From Cryptomeria japonica (lineage: Eukaryota > Streptophyta > Pinopsida > Cupressales > Cupressaceae), in contig NC_081410.1 of the NCBI RefSeq assembly GCF_030272615.1, positions 256,109,533 through 256,169,532 of the forward strand: DNA of 60,000 bases, written 5' to 3'. Position 1 is the first letter of the stretch; the number at the start of each line of letters is the position of its first letter. The notes under the pieces were generated by a model. That model was not told where the DNA came from. It did no database searches and was given only the letters and a program-made list of their open reading frames with translations. The position numbers were made by a program, and so were the translations under genes. Positions 11,258 through 21,272 of the stretch are shown here, in pieces.

Positions 11258-11760
11258 TGTGTGCAGGAAAAGAGGAGCAATGAAACATAAAAAGTAAAAA
11301 TGTGGTCTCAAAGAGGCTTGTTCACACACCCACAAGACTTCTTGGTGCAAGTTATGGAGTCATGAAGAATGACTCAACTTCCCAAGGTTAGTTCCATGGC
11401 TCTCTATCTCACAAGGTCCCTCAAGCCAATGCGTTTGCTCTCAGATCACTGAGCAAAGTGGCTTAGGGATAACGAATGCAAGAACGAGAGATGCTTATGA
11501 TTGATCTAATTATGAAATGCATCCTATCTATGCATGATTCTACAAATGCAATAAACTAGATTATAATATGACAACATTACTAGCAATACTATCCTAACAT
11601 GATATACGAGTTCATGATTTAAGCTAATGATAAAGCAAATGCTCTAAAGTGCTTATTAGATTAATTCTTATTACAAAGAGAAGATACATGTATTGATAAA
11701 TTTGAGCATAAATGAGATACTAAAAGCTTGCATGGATCCTAAAATGGAGGAATGAGATCT

Positions 11761-11770
11761 CTATTTATAG
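11761..11770 (-). promoter_or_regulatory. TATA box in the F 3' LTR
   Basis: CTATAAATAG on the minus strand, same in the other LTR at 32825-32834. It would drive the gag-pol transcript from the 5' LTR. Confidence 0.6.
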
Positions 11771-12534
11771 TGAAACAGGGCAATGGATGGTCAAGATTGA
11801 AGGAGTTATTCAAGGGTCAGGATTGAAAGTTATCAATCCATGTTTACAATTTTCACCAATGAAATGGTGACAATTGTCAACATAAGACTGGTTAAGAGGA
11901 CACGAAAGAAGCATTAAATACTTGAGAAGACCTTATGGTTACCTTAGGAGGTAAGGGTTAAGGTTAGGTTAGGTTTATCCAATGGATAAAGCTTTTATCC
12001 AAGGGGTAAATTCTTGTGCAAAGATTAAAGGGATAACCATGGTCAAAGCAATGAATGCTTGATGAGACCCCCGGGTTAGATGAGGGTTAAGTTAGTCAAA
12101 AAGTCTCTAACAATGCCACTAAGGGTTAGTTAACCATTAATGGTTTGAAGACTTTGGGGACAAATTTGTAAGAGTCCTTCCAAATTTGGGGGTATTCAAC
12201 AAGTTAGCTTGTTGAATGGATAAAGGCTTTAATTCTTTTAGAAGACTTTCCTCCAAATTTGAGAAGTGACCTCCTCAAATTTAGGGAAAAGGGATAATGG
12301 ATGAGTTTGGGCTAATTGATTAGGATTAGATGGATTCTAGAAGAAATTAGGAATAGGGTTTAGGATGCAAGTGGGAGATGTAGGAAAATGCAAGTGGGTG
12401 AGGGAAAATAGAATTAATTAAAATAAATTGCTTTATTTCAATTGGTTGCAATTTGGGAAATTGAATAAATTAGATTTATTCAATTTTGGGATAAACTATT
12501 AATTAAATGTAAATTTAATTAAAAGTAAGAAGGG

Positions 12535-12568
12535 ATTTAATTAAATAAAATGATTTATTTAATTAAAT
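12535..12568. repeat. Perfect inverted repeat in the F LTR
   Basis: Arms ATTTAATTAAATAAA (12535-12549) and TTTATTTAATTAAAT (12554-12568) with a 4-base loop. The identical structure is kept in the other LTR at 33603-33636. Confidence 0.85.
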
Positions 12569-12735
12569 GATGTAAAGGGCTTTAGTGAATATAACTAAAT
12601 AAATTGAATAATTTATTTAATTGAATAGAAGAATGTAGGTGATTTAGTTAAATTAAATATAACTAAATGGAGGAATGGGAATAAAATGAACATTAAATAT
12701 TCATTTAGGAATATGGTCATTTTTATACGTCTACA

Positions 12736-12749
12736 TTTTGCCCCTCTTT
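12736..12749 (-). promoter_or_regulatory. Polypurine tract of element F
   Basis: On the minus strand AAAGAGGGGCAAAA directly precedes the LTR start TGTAGACG. This fixes the orientation of F and the identity of the left LTR as its 3' LTR. Confidence 0.8.
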
Positions 12750-13100
12750 GAAGTGACATGTGTGCACATGTTGATTCAAAGAAAATGATGTGTCGTCATG
12801 ATTTAGTTATAATCAATTTTTATGTCATTTTGAGATTTTTATGTTGTGCCCCAGATTTGATAAACGATACCCCAAATTTGATAAATGATGTTGATAATGC
12901 CCCCTTGGGAGATGAATCAAAAATTTTGAAAATTTGATTTGATTTAGATAAATTTGATAAATTTCATTGCATTGAAAATTTTTGACTATTTTGAATGCGG
13001 TAATTTGATTCATCTCTCGATATTGATATTTGGTAGGGTTGTAGGAGACACCGTGAGCAATTTACGCGTCCCTCCATGTAACCCTAATTTTGATTTACCC
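12750..13100. other. Region between F PPT and the antisense promoter
   Basis: About 350 bases of AT-rich noncoding DNA with short repeated words (ATTTGATAAA-like). Probably upstream sequence of the antisense gene. Nothing else supportable. Confidence 0.5.
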
Positions 13101-13108
13101 TATAAAAG
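13101..13108 (+). promoter_or_regulatory. TATA box of the antisense PMD gene in F
   Basis: TATAAAAG on the plus strand, 81 bases before the presumed start codon at 13182, in a good core-promoter position. It lies well outside the LTR, so the antisense gene appears to have its own promoter. No expression evidence is available from sequence. Confidence 0.6.
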
Positions 13109-13389
13109 GGAAAAAGTGATCTCCTTTGTCTCATTTGTGTTTGTTGACCTTGGAGAAAGTGATTTTTGAAGAGAAGTCAACATGCCAGTTCCTTATGCTT
13201 CTCATCGATTCGAGCACATTCGGAGGTATCGGAGGCCTGTCGCGTATGGACCACCAGTAAGTCAACCTTTTTGACCCCTTTTGGATTTTTTATTTTGTCA
13301 TTTTTTATCATGTTTTCAATTTTGTCACACGGATTTGTCAGTTTAGCATGTCAGGGTCAAAGCGTAGTGCATATGATAGGTTTCGTAGT

Positions 13390-13800
13390 GCGTAGGTTTT
13401 AATAAAATAGGTAGAGTCTGAAAAGTTTAGGGTAGAGCAGTGGTAAATTAGGGTAGCGCTTAGGATTAGGTTAGCGCACCACGATCACAGGGTAGCGTAG
13501 AGGGAAAAATGGGTAGCACGTAGGAGATACCTAGTGCATAGAGTTTCTAGAGGGTCGCATGGGTAGGCCTAGGTAGCGCGTAGGTATACCCTAGCGCAGC
13601 GGGGAAGGGTTACAGCGTAGGAGCTAAGTAGGATAGGGCATAGGGTAGTTTAGCGCTTGGGGTAGGTTAGGTGGCACAAAAATAGGATAGGGTAGCGTGT
13701 AGATGTTGGCTAGCGCATAAGATGGATTGGTTAGCTCTTTGCGAGGACAGGGTAGCGCATAGTAAGCAGTTTAGCACGTAAACAAGATTGTTTAGGCATA
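13390..13800 (+). repeat. Degenerate TAGCGC(N)TAGG repeats in the PMD intron
   Basis: A 400-base stretch in which GGTAGCGCNTAGG-like words recur a dozen or more times at irregular spacing. CpG-containing GCGC is kept in many copies although the surrounding DNA is CpG-poor. No coding potential. Probably an expanded simple satellite; a regulatory role is speculative. Confidence 0.7.
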
Positions 13801-14072
13801 GGGAATTTTTTTGGTAAAGGGTGATTTTTGGATGAAGAAAATTGGTAGGTTGATTCCAGTTCTACCGAGATAGGTGTAAATTGTAAGTCTGTGTGCCTAC
13901 TATTATTGTTTCGATAATTTTGTCCAATAGGAGTTCCAATATAACTTGATTTTATTTGCAATGTTTCAAGTTGTTATTGATTTGATGCTGATTTGATATG
14001 ATGTGGTTTTTGATAGGGATGGTGGATATGAACTTGATTTGATATGAATTGTTTCAAGTTGATATATATGTT

Positions 14073-14245
14073 GAACTTGAGTTGTTTTACAAGTTGCAAT
14101 GATTGTGGAACTTGAGTTGTTTTACAAGCTGATATGGATGCGAAACTTGAGTTGTTTTACAAGTTGATATGATTGTGAAACTTGATTTGTGTTACAAGTT
14201 GATATAAATGTGAAACTTGAGTTGTGTTACAAGCTAATATGATTT
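14073..14245 (+). repeat. 35-bp tandem repeat, about five copies
   Basis: Units start GAACTTGAGTTG and contain TTTACAAG; copies at 14073, 14108, 14143, 14178 and 14213 (the last partial). It lies in the 3' part of the PMD intron, before the acceptor at 14378. Confidence 0.85.
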
Positions 14246-16633
14246 GATATGAAAATGGATTGATATGATGTGGAACTTGATTAGATTTTCAAAGTTTCAA
14301 GTTTTGATATGAATTTGATTTTGATATCTATGTTTTTTATGAGGAAACTTATATTGGACTTGTTTTTCTATGTGACAGGAGTGCATTGGGGTGGTGCAGT
14401 CGCGAGAGCGATTTCTGAGACCATGGTCATTGATACCATGATTGACATAGGTTGATAGAGATATTATTGAGAGGTGTGGCTTTTCCTTGTTGTTAGAGAT
14501 TCCTCGGTTTATTGTGAACTAAGGTTTATTGACAGCATTAGCTGAGAGGTGGCACAGTGATACAAACACCTTTCATTTGGTGACAGGTGAGATCATAGTC
14601 ACGCTTGAGGATTGTTATTGGATTCTATGGATTCCTGTGGTAGGGGCATTATTACCCTATGAACAGACTGAGGAGGGTGGTACCAAGGCACTTTGTTGGA
14701 TTCTATAGGATGACACAGTTTGTGGATACAAGATCCCCTAGCAGGAGTTCTTAGATTTGGATTATGCTCCTCTACCATCAATGCTGGCAAGTTTTATAGG
14801 TGGTTTCTTATGTCTCAACCGTAGGTCGAAGGCACTAGCAGTGGGATGGGGGTTAGTTCTAGAGGACATGGTGACATAGGGTCACCGCTTTGCATGGGGG
14901 TCAACTATGCTAGCCCACTTATACAGGGATTTGCATCAGGTAGTATACTTGGGTTATAGCAATTTATCAGCTAGAGTGACACTGCTACAGGTATGGGCAT
15001 TGGAGCATATTCCCACAGCTAGGCCATTGGCGGACAGAGATAGGCATGTTGGGTGTGCGTACGCATACGGATACTGAGGGATAGTTGTCCAGGGTAAGCT
15101 GGGCAAACTAGAGCACTGGAGGAGAGTTTTGGATGATATTGATATGGTCATCTAGCGATCATATACAGGTTGTGAGGTATGGGTAGAGGACGGGATGGAG
15201 ATGCCTTATGTTTATATGTCCAGGTATCCGATAGGGCGAACGCCCTTTATTATTGAAAGGTTTCTGCATAGCTGGGTGCTACGGCAAAATTGTCGACAAT
15301 AGGGGATTCCACAGGGAGCATGTCTATATGCTCGATGGAGACAAGATATTTCAGAATGGGCACCTATGATTGATAGAAAAGCTGCCATGGAGGAGTTCTT
15401 TCATTTAGCCGGCCAGATTTGGGATTATGCCCCTGAGATAGTGGATGCAGGGATGACTGACAAGTTTGCAACACTCTTTGTAGTGCGTGTAGTGGCCAGG
15501 ATATCGGATCCAGCAGAGATGGTTCCCACTTTTGATGATGATGAGGATGATTAGCCTGAGAGGCTAGGGAGATGGAGAGAGATAGGTGAGGAGGTAGATG
15601 AGGGAGGTGGTGATGGAGGAGGAGACAATGGTGGAGATGGTGGAGGAGGTGGCCGAGGTCAGCGAGGGGATAGGGGGAGATTGGATCAGTGGAGGAGTGG
15701 AGATAGGGGTGGAGATGGTGGTGATAGAGGGATACGAGTGGAGAGAGCAGTGTGGTGGGCTGCGATGGATAGAGGGAGAGGAGGTTTTACTATCAGAGCG
15801 GGGGGTGAGGAGAGGGTTGGGGAGGTGATAGCGGCAGTGGGAGGGTATGATGACTTCAGACGACCGGCCTAGAGGAGGAGGTCAGATGTTCTACCTCCAC
15901 CAGCACCGAGGAGAGGTAGAGGGATAGGGGGTATTCCTTCATAGGTATCCTTGTAGATGTGGACTCTAATGCATCTAGAGGATGTGCATATTAGATCTCT
16001 GTAGTTGCCAGTGCAGTAGTTGTAGACACAGTTGCTAGCGCATCAACATCAGATCATTCAGCTGACCACAAAGTGTGATACTGAGATAGATTGTCGAGGT
16101 CGAGTAGAGGAGCTCGCAGCGAGTTTGCAGAGAATGACAACACGTGGCCCAATGAGAGACACCTTGAGAGAGATGGCTTTGAGATCTAAGGAGGTGGAGT
16201 ACTACCGGTGTCATTATGAGGATGCGATTCCTAGGGAGCATCGAGTGCAGATTTTCACAACATTGAGATCTAGTCAATCTCGAGAGACTGGGTTGAGGAT
16301 AGAGAGCAGAGGCATGAAAGGGGCCTCCTAGACATGATCCACTTGGAGATCTAGGTGTTGGGACATCTACAGTGAGACCATCTCCTTCAGGAGATAGTCA
16401 TACCTGAGAGACATTGTCTCTATTGTATTTTGATCATTTTGTTGTATTGGCACAGACATGACATATTTTGTACATTGATCATTCTTTGAGATATATATAT
16501 ATATGACACCATTTTCTTTGATCCTCATGTGATGTGTTATGGATGATGTTTTCTATATGCTTGCGATTATTCTATGATGATGCAATGCTTTGATAGATGT
16601 GTGGGATGTGATATGTGATGAATATGATGATGC

Positions 16634-16800
16634 ATGATGTTGTGACATGTATCTTGAAAATGAGATGTATTGATAATGATATGTTGTGAGATGTATCTTG
16701 AAAATGAGATGTATGATAATGATATGTTGTGAGATGTATCTTGAAAATGAGATGTATGATAATGATATGTTGTGAGATGTATGATAATGATATGCTGTGA
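16634..16800 (+). repeat. 43-bp tandem repeat, three full copies and partials
   Basis: Units begin GATATGTTGTGAGATGTATC and end GATGTATGATAAT; copies at 16634 (44 bp), 16678, 16721, and a shortened copy at 16764 lacking the central 18 bases. Confidence 0.85.
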
Positions 16801-16812
16801 GATCTAAGATTT

Positions 16813-16899
16813 AAAATGATATGTGACTAATTGTAAAATGATATGAAACTAATTGTAAAATGATATGCAGCTAATTGTAAAATGATATGTAACTAATTG
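16813..16899 (+). repeat. 22-bp tandem repeat, four copies
   Basis: Units of the form AAAATGATATGNNNCTAATT, each 22 bases with variation at the three middle positions. Immediately follows the 43-bp array and shares the GATATG word with it. Confidence 0.85.
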
Positions 16900-17870
16900 A
16901 TTTGAGCATCCTCATTCTGCATTCATCATCCTTGTATAACCACATGTTGTTTGCTTTCTTTGTAGGTATCATCATTGAGCATTGATTTGTTTTGGGATAT
17001 GTTGAAAATTTATAAAAGCATAATGGTATAATTGAACCATAATGACCTATGAAAAATTTACATGATTTTTGATTTTGTAAGATAGCACAAGCGTTAAGAA
17101 ATAATTGAACTAGGATGACCTAAGTGCAGATTACGTATAAACAGACAAGATTAAACCATTTGTATGTGTAAAGTGGAATCATGTCTTCAGTGATATGTTA
17201 TGAATAACATCTCGAGACAAGTATCTACACAGTACAAATGATCGCCTCACAGACTGAAAACTAAAAAATTATTGGAGTCCCCACGACTTTCTCTAGCGTG
17301 AAGCTTTTGAGAATATGTAGAGGATCCAATAATTAAAAAAAGTTCAAGTGCAAAAATAGTCAAAACTTTATGCAAGATGCAACATTTGATACTTCAGAAA
17401 ATCATCCATCATATTTTGTGAATCTCGTTAAGTGATCAATGTGTAGTTTTTATGATTGTTGAGTTTTGTTTGCTGGATATGATGTTCTGAGTTTTTGACA
17501 AGTTTTTGACTTCTTGAATATGCTGCAAGTTGTAATTGATACTGCCCCTAGCCAAGTGTTCCTCTTAATGTGGATATGTACAAGGATTACCAAGCCATGG
17601 TGAGATGCGGAGAAAGGATATGATGATAAACCAGGATAGTGACTACGCTAAGTATGTCCGGGATGGATATTGTGATAAAAATATCGGGTGATGGTCGATA
17701 GTGTTTTACTATGGATACAATGGTATGGATATAGATAGAGGAGCTGTCCTCACACAATAGCGCTTGTGTGCCAAGTTTTCACCAATCGCTTTTAGTGTTC
17801 CTTTTTATTTGTTTTTTCCTAGTTTTTTAATATTTTTTTTATTTTTTGACGTTTCTGTGCATTAGATTAC

Positions 17871-19331
17871 TCAAGTGTAGTATTTATTCATATGGATGTT
17901 GTTAGTTGGTTTGTTGAGCACATCTCCCTCTAAAGTTGTTAGCTGATAGGTGCCTGATCCATAGGATAATATAATGACATAGGGACCTAACCAGTTAGGT
18001 TCAAATTTCCCTTTCTTTTCCCAATCTTGCTGATTTCTAGGATTTTCTTTGAGTACTAGGTCACTAATTTAAAAAAATTTGGGAATGACCTTGTGGTTGT
18101 AGCTCCTGCACATGTGTTGCTGATATGCTTTGAGATGAGTGTAGGCACGTTGACGTCTTTCATCTAGAAGTTTGAGCTCTTGTAGTTGGTTTACTCGATA
18201 CTCTTCATCTAGAATTAGGCCTTTCAAAGAGACTCTGAGAGATGGAATTTCTACCTCTAGGGGTAAAATTGCTTCTGATCCATATACCAATGAATATGGT
18301 GTACCTCCTATTGGTGTGGGGATGCTAGTTCTATAGCCCAAAGTACTAGATTGAGTTGTACATGCCAATCTTTGCCTGCATCATTCACTATTGTCTTTAG
18401 GATTTTCAATATTGTCTTGTTGGATGCTTTTTCTTGACCATTCCCTTGTGGGTAGTAAGGTGTCAAAAAATGATGTTGGACATAGTTCTCATACATCTTG
18501 GTTCTTGAAAGGTCATCCATTATCTATGATGATGGAGCTTGGAATGTCATATCTACAGATCAAATAATTAAGGATGAAAGAGGCTATTTGTTTCCCAGTT
18601 ACTATGGTCATGGGGACTGCTTCAATCCACTTGGTAAAGTATTTTGTTGCAATTATAATGAACTTGTGTCCATTTGAAGATGAAGGATGAATTTTGCTGA
18701 CCAAGTCCAGTCCCCACTGGCAAAAGGGCTAAGATGTTGTGAATGGTTGCAGTTCCTCTATTGGTGCATGTATAATATTGCCATGGATTTGGCATTTAGG
18801 ACACTTCTTTGCAAAGTGATAAGAGTCTTTTTCCATTGACAGCTAGTAATATCCCATTCTTAGAAGCTTTTTAGAAAGAGTAGGACCACTTGAATGTGTG
18901 CCATAGATACCTTTGTGAAGCTCTTGTAAAGCGGAGTTAGATTCATTACAATCAAGGCAACGAAGAAGAGTACCATCTAGACCTGGATGGTACAAAGTAT
19001 CAGTAGTAAGAGTATAATAGGCGGCTTGCCAGATAAAGTTGCATTTTTGGTTTTGGGATAGGTCAATGGGTAGGATATTGCTCTTAAGATAGTTGTATAT
19101 CGGTCCATATAATGGAGAGTCTGAACTGGTCAAGGAATAGATAACATGGGAATCAGAATGGTCATAGGCTGGGGAGAACAAATGCTCTACCAGAAACTTG
19201 TAACGATTTTGTTTCTCTGGAATTTGCGGTAGTGAAATGATAGTATCCATTGCATCAGTTGCTCTATTATCCAACCTTGGTATTTGCTCGAAGGTGATGT
19301 GTACAAAATATTGTTTAAAATCATCCACCAT
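17871..19331 (-). pseudogene. Element F integrase
   Basis: Minus-strand C-terminal part of the gypsy polyprotein, ending at TGA 17871-17873. N-terminal zinc finger with ELHKGIYGTH and CPKCQIHG (about 18930-18780), catalytic core with TKWIEAVP and SSIIIDNG (about 18640-18513), then the TPYYPQGNGQEKASN segment holding the last acidic residue (about 18460). The C-terminal part ends with KFEPNWLGPYVI, typical of gypsy integrase C-terminal domains; no chromodomain is visible, as in Tat elements. Frameshifts near 18510 and 18340 and stops at 18840, 18714 and elsewhere inactivate it. Confidence 0.85.
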
Positions 19332-19660
19332 TCACTTGTATGGTAGCAACTTGTCATCCTTTGTCTGATAGTCATTGTTGATTTGATTGATGACTAGTTG
19401 TGAATCTCCATAGACTTTCCATTCTATGATTTTCTATTCTACGGCCATTTTGATGCCTATAACCAGTGCCTCATATTCAGCAACATTATTTGTACATGGA
19501 AACATAAGCCTCTATGATCTTGGTATGGTGTGCCCTTCAGGAGTGATGAATAGAATGCCAGCACCTGAGCCATGTTGAGTATAGGATCCATCAAAGTATA
19601 GGATCTATTGTTGGGTAGAGATAGAAAGAACGTCTTTGTCTAAAAATTCAATCTCCATAG
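19332..19660 (-). pseudogene. Element F second, archaeal-type RNase H
   Basis: Minus-strand segment between the retroviral RNase H and integrase. It shows ILYFDGSYTQHGSGAG, NNVAEYEALVIG and VYGDSQLV, the ordered acidic residues of an archaeal-type RNase H. This second domain is the accepted hallmark of the Tat lineage of plant Ty3/gypsy. Broken by TAG stops (for example SRS to stop near 19520 and after AVE near 19450). Confidence 0.8.
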
Positions 19661-21272
19661 GTTGTTTTTCAGGTAGTGGTGCTTCGGCTAGTTGATCTAC
19701 GATTGCTTGTCCTTTGATAACTCATCATTCTGTGTAGTGGATATCAAACTCATTGAGAATCATGACCCATTTAGCCAATCTACCTATAAGAGCTGCCTTG
19801 CTGAGTAAATATTTGAGAGGATCAATTTTTGCAACTAGCTTAATTGTGTGAGCTAGCATGTAGTGCTGAAACTTTTGAGAGGCAAATACCACTATTAGAT
19901 AAGCCTTCTCAATGAATGTATAGTTGAGTTCATATCTGTTCAATGTCCTATTGATGTAGTATATAGCTCATTCTTTGTCCTATTGATCTTCTTGTGCTAA
20001 CAATGTCCCCAGTGATATGTTTGTTGTTGAAATGTAGAGAATAAATGGCTTCCCTCCTATTGGTGGTACTAGAACTGGTGGGTTCATTAAATACTACTTG
20101 ATTTGATAAAATGATTCTGTGCATTTGGCTTCCCATCTGAATGGTATATTTTTATGTAGCAAATGGTTCAACATGAGACTTTTATCTACTAATTGAGCGA
20201 TGAATCGCTGGATTGATTGGAGTTGTCCTTGTAGAGATCTGAGCTGACTGATGTTCTTTGGTGGTGGCATCTCCATAATGGCTTGTACCTTTGTTGGATC
20301 CACTTCAATACCCTTAGCTAAAACTATGTAGCTTAGTAACTTGCCTGATGTAACCCTGAAGACACACTTCTTAGGGTTGAGCCCGACTTGGAATTTCTCC
20401 AGTCTGTCAAAAATATTTTCCAAGATGTTTAAATGATCTGCTTTGGTGAATGATTTAGCTAGTAAATCATCCACATAGTCTTCCATGAAGTTATGCATCA
20501 TGTCATGAAAGATTATTGTCATATCCCATTGATAAGTTGCTCCTGCATTCATTAAGCCAAAAGGCATGACATTCCAATAGTATGTTCCCTAGGGATAGGT
20601 AAATGTTGTTCTATCTTGATCCTCTGGGGCTATCTTGATTTGATTATAGCCTGAAAAACCATCCATTAGTGATAGCATTGCATGGCCTACTATGAGGTCT
20701 ATAATTATGTCAATATTAGGTAAAGGAAAGTCATCCTTGGGACATACTTTGTTGACATCTTTAAAATCAGTGCATATTTTGATACTGCCATTTGGTTTTG
20801 ATACCAGTACAATGTTGGAAATCCATTCAGCATAGTTGATAGGTCGAATGAACCCGACATCTAATAGTTTCTTCAGTTCAGCTTTAACCATGAGTGCCAC
20901 ATGTGGATTCATCTTTCACAGTTTTTGCTTGACTAGCTTAGCTCCTGGAGTAATGGATAGGTGATGCATGATCAATTGTGGATCAATCCCAGACATATCT
21001 ATATATGACCAAGCAAAGTTTATTTTCTTTTCTTTAAAAAATTTAATAAACTCTGATCTTTCTTCCTCTGTCAAAGATTCTGCAAGGTGTATATTTTTTG
21101 CTTCTTCCGTGGTACCAATGTTGATTGATTGAGTGGGCTCAATCAATATGGGTGATCGCTCATGATAATGCTTAGGAAGAGTGTCAAGTATCCCATCCTT
21201 AGGTGCCTTAAAAAGGTTTTCACCCTCAGATGCGTCCTTTATTTTTACTTTTTTGTGATCTATTATTGCCAT
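19661..21272 (-). pseudogene. Element F reverse transcriptase and RNase H
   Basis: Minus-strand polymerase segment. It begins with the acidic connector (LTEEERSEFIKFFKEKKINFAWSY), then the RT fingers and palm: PKDDFPLPNIDII, GFSGYNQIKIAPEDQ, MPFGLMNAGATYQ and the catalytic YVDD at about 20477. Connection sequence with LRSLQGQLQSIQRFI follows, then RNase H 1 (TFIEKAYLIVVFASQKFQHYM, about 19890). Stops separate 20912, 20589, 20567 and 20094, with a frame change near 20100. Clearly Ty3/gypsy in order RT, RNase H, integrase. Confidence 0.88.

Larger units (their letters stand above)
11258..12735 (-). repeat. 3' LTR of element F, complete copy
   Basis: 1478 bp. On the minus strand it begins TGTAGACGTATAAAAATGAC and ends CCTGCACACA. 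A TATA-type box CTATAAATAG lies at 11761-11770 (minus). The stretch from about 12415 to 12700 is very AT-rich with many TTAATTAAAT words, including a perfect 15-bp hairpin at 12535-12568. The other LTR, 32460-33801, lacks the sequence equivalent to 11258-11391. Confidence 0.88.
13182..16331 (+). pseudogene. Antisense plant-mobile-domain (PMD) gene of element F, decayed
   Basis: Exon 1 is 13182-13256 (25 codons, MPVPYASHRF...). A CCA|GTAAGT donor and a GTGACAG|GAG acceptor define an intron 13257-14378; joining keeps the frame. Exon 2 runs to about 16331. The PMD hallmark ERWHSDTNTFHL lies at 14543-14578, followed by EEGGTKAL, LAHLYRDLHQVVY, WALEHIPTARP, and AGQIWDYAPEIVDAGMTD near 15405-15465. 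Then come an acidic DDDEDD block, a Gly/Arg/Asp-rich low-complexity stretch (15590-15860) and a helical tail (16032-16331). PMD is the domain of plant MAIN-like proteins and of proteins carried by MuDR and gypsy elements; its biochemical role is unclear. Damage: two compensating 1-bp indels near 14520 and 14581 and about a dozen stops (for example 14439, 14448, 14715, 15552). Transcribed, if at all, against gag-pol. Confidence 0.82.
16332..17870. other. Noncoding tail between convergent PMD gene and F integrase
   Basis: 1.5 kb without a gene, containing an AT dinucleotide run (16491-16504) and two tandem-repeat arrays listed separately. Tandem repeats near the 3' end of pol are frequent in Tat-lineage elements. 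From 16905 to 17870 I see no ORF or repeat worth calling. Confidence 0.55.

Noticed and set aside
15598-15828. Plus-strand ORF of 76 codons rich in Glu, Gly and Val
   Set aside because: Out-of-frame shadow over the Gly/Arg/Asp-rich part of the PMD exon, whose own frame continues there.
13182-16331. A host gene (MAIN-like, exon-intron structure) captured by chance
   Set aside because: It lies inside the F LTR pair in the position and orientation of known Tat antisense ORFs, and carries low-complexity tails typical of element-borne PMD copies.
16491-16504. AT dinucleotide run
   Set aside because: Short simple repeat with no further context.
20094-20567. RT with YVDD as an endogenous pararetrovirus
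   Set aside because: Integrase, two RNase H domains, LTRs, PPT and TSD are present; this is Ty3/gypsy.
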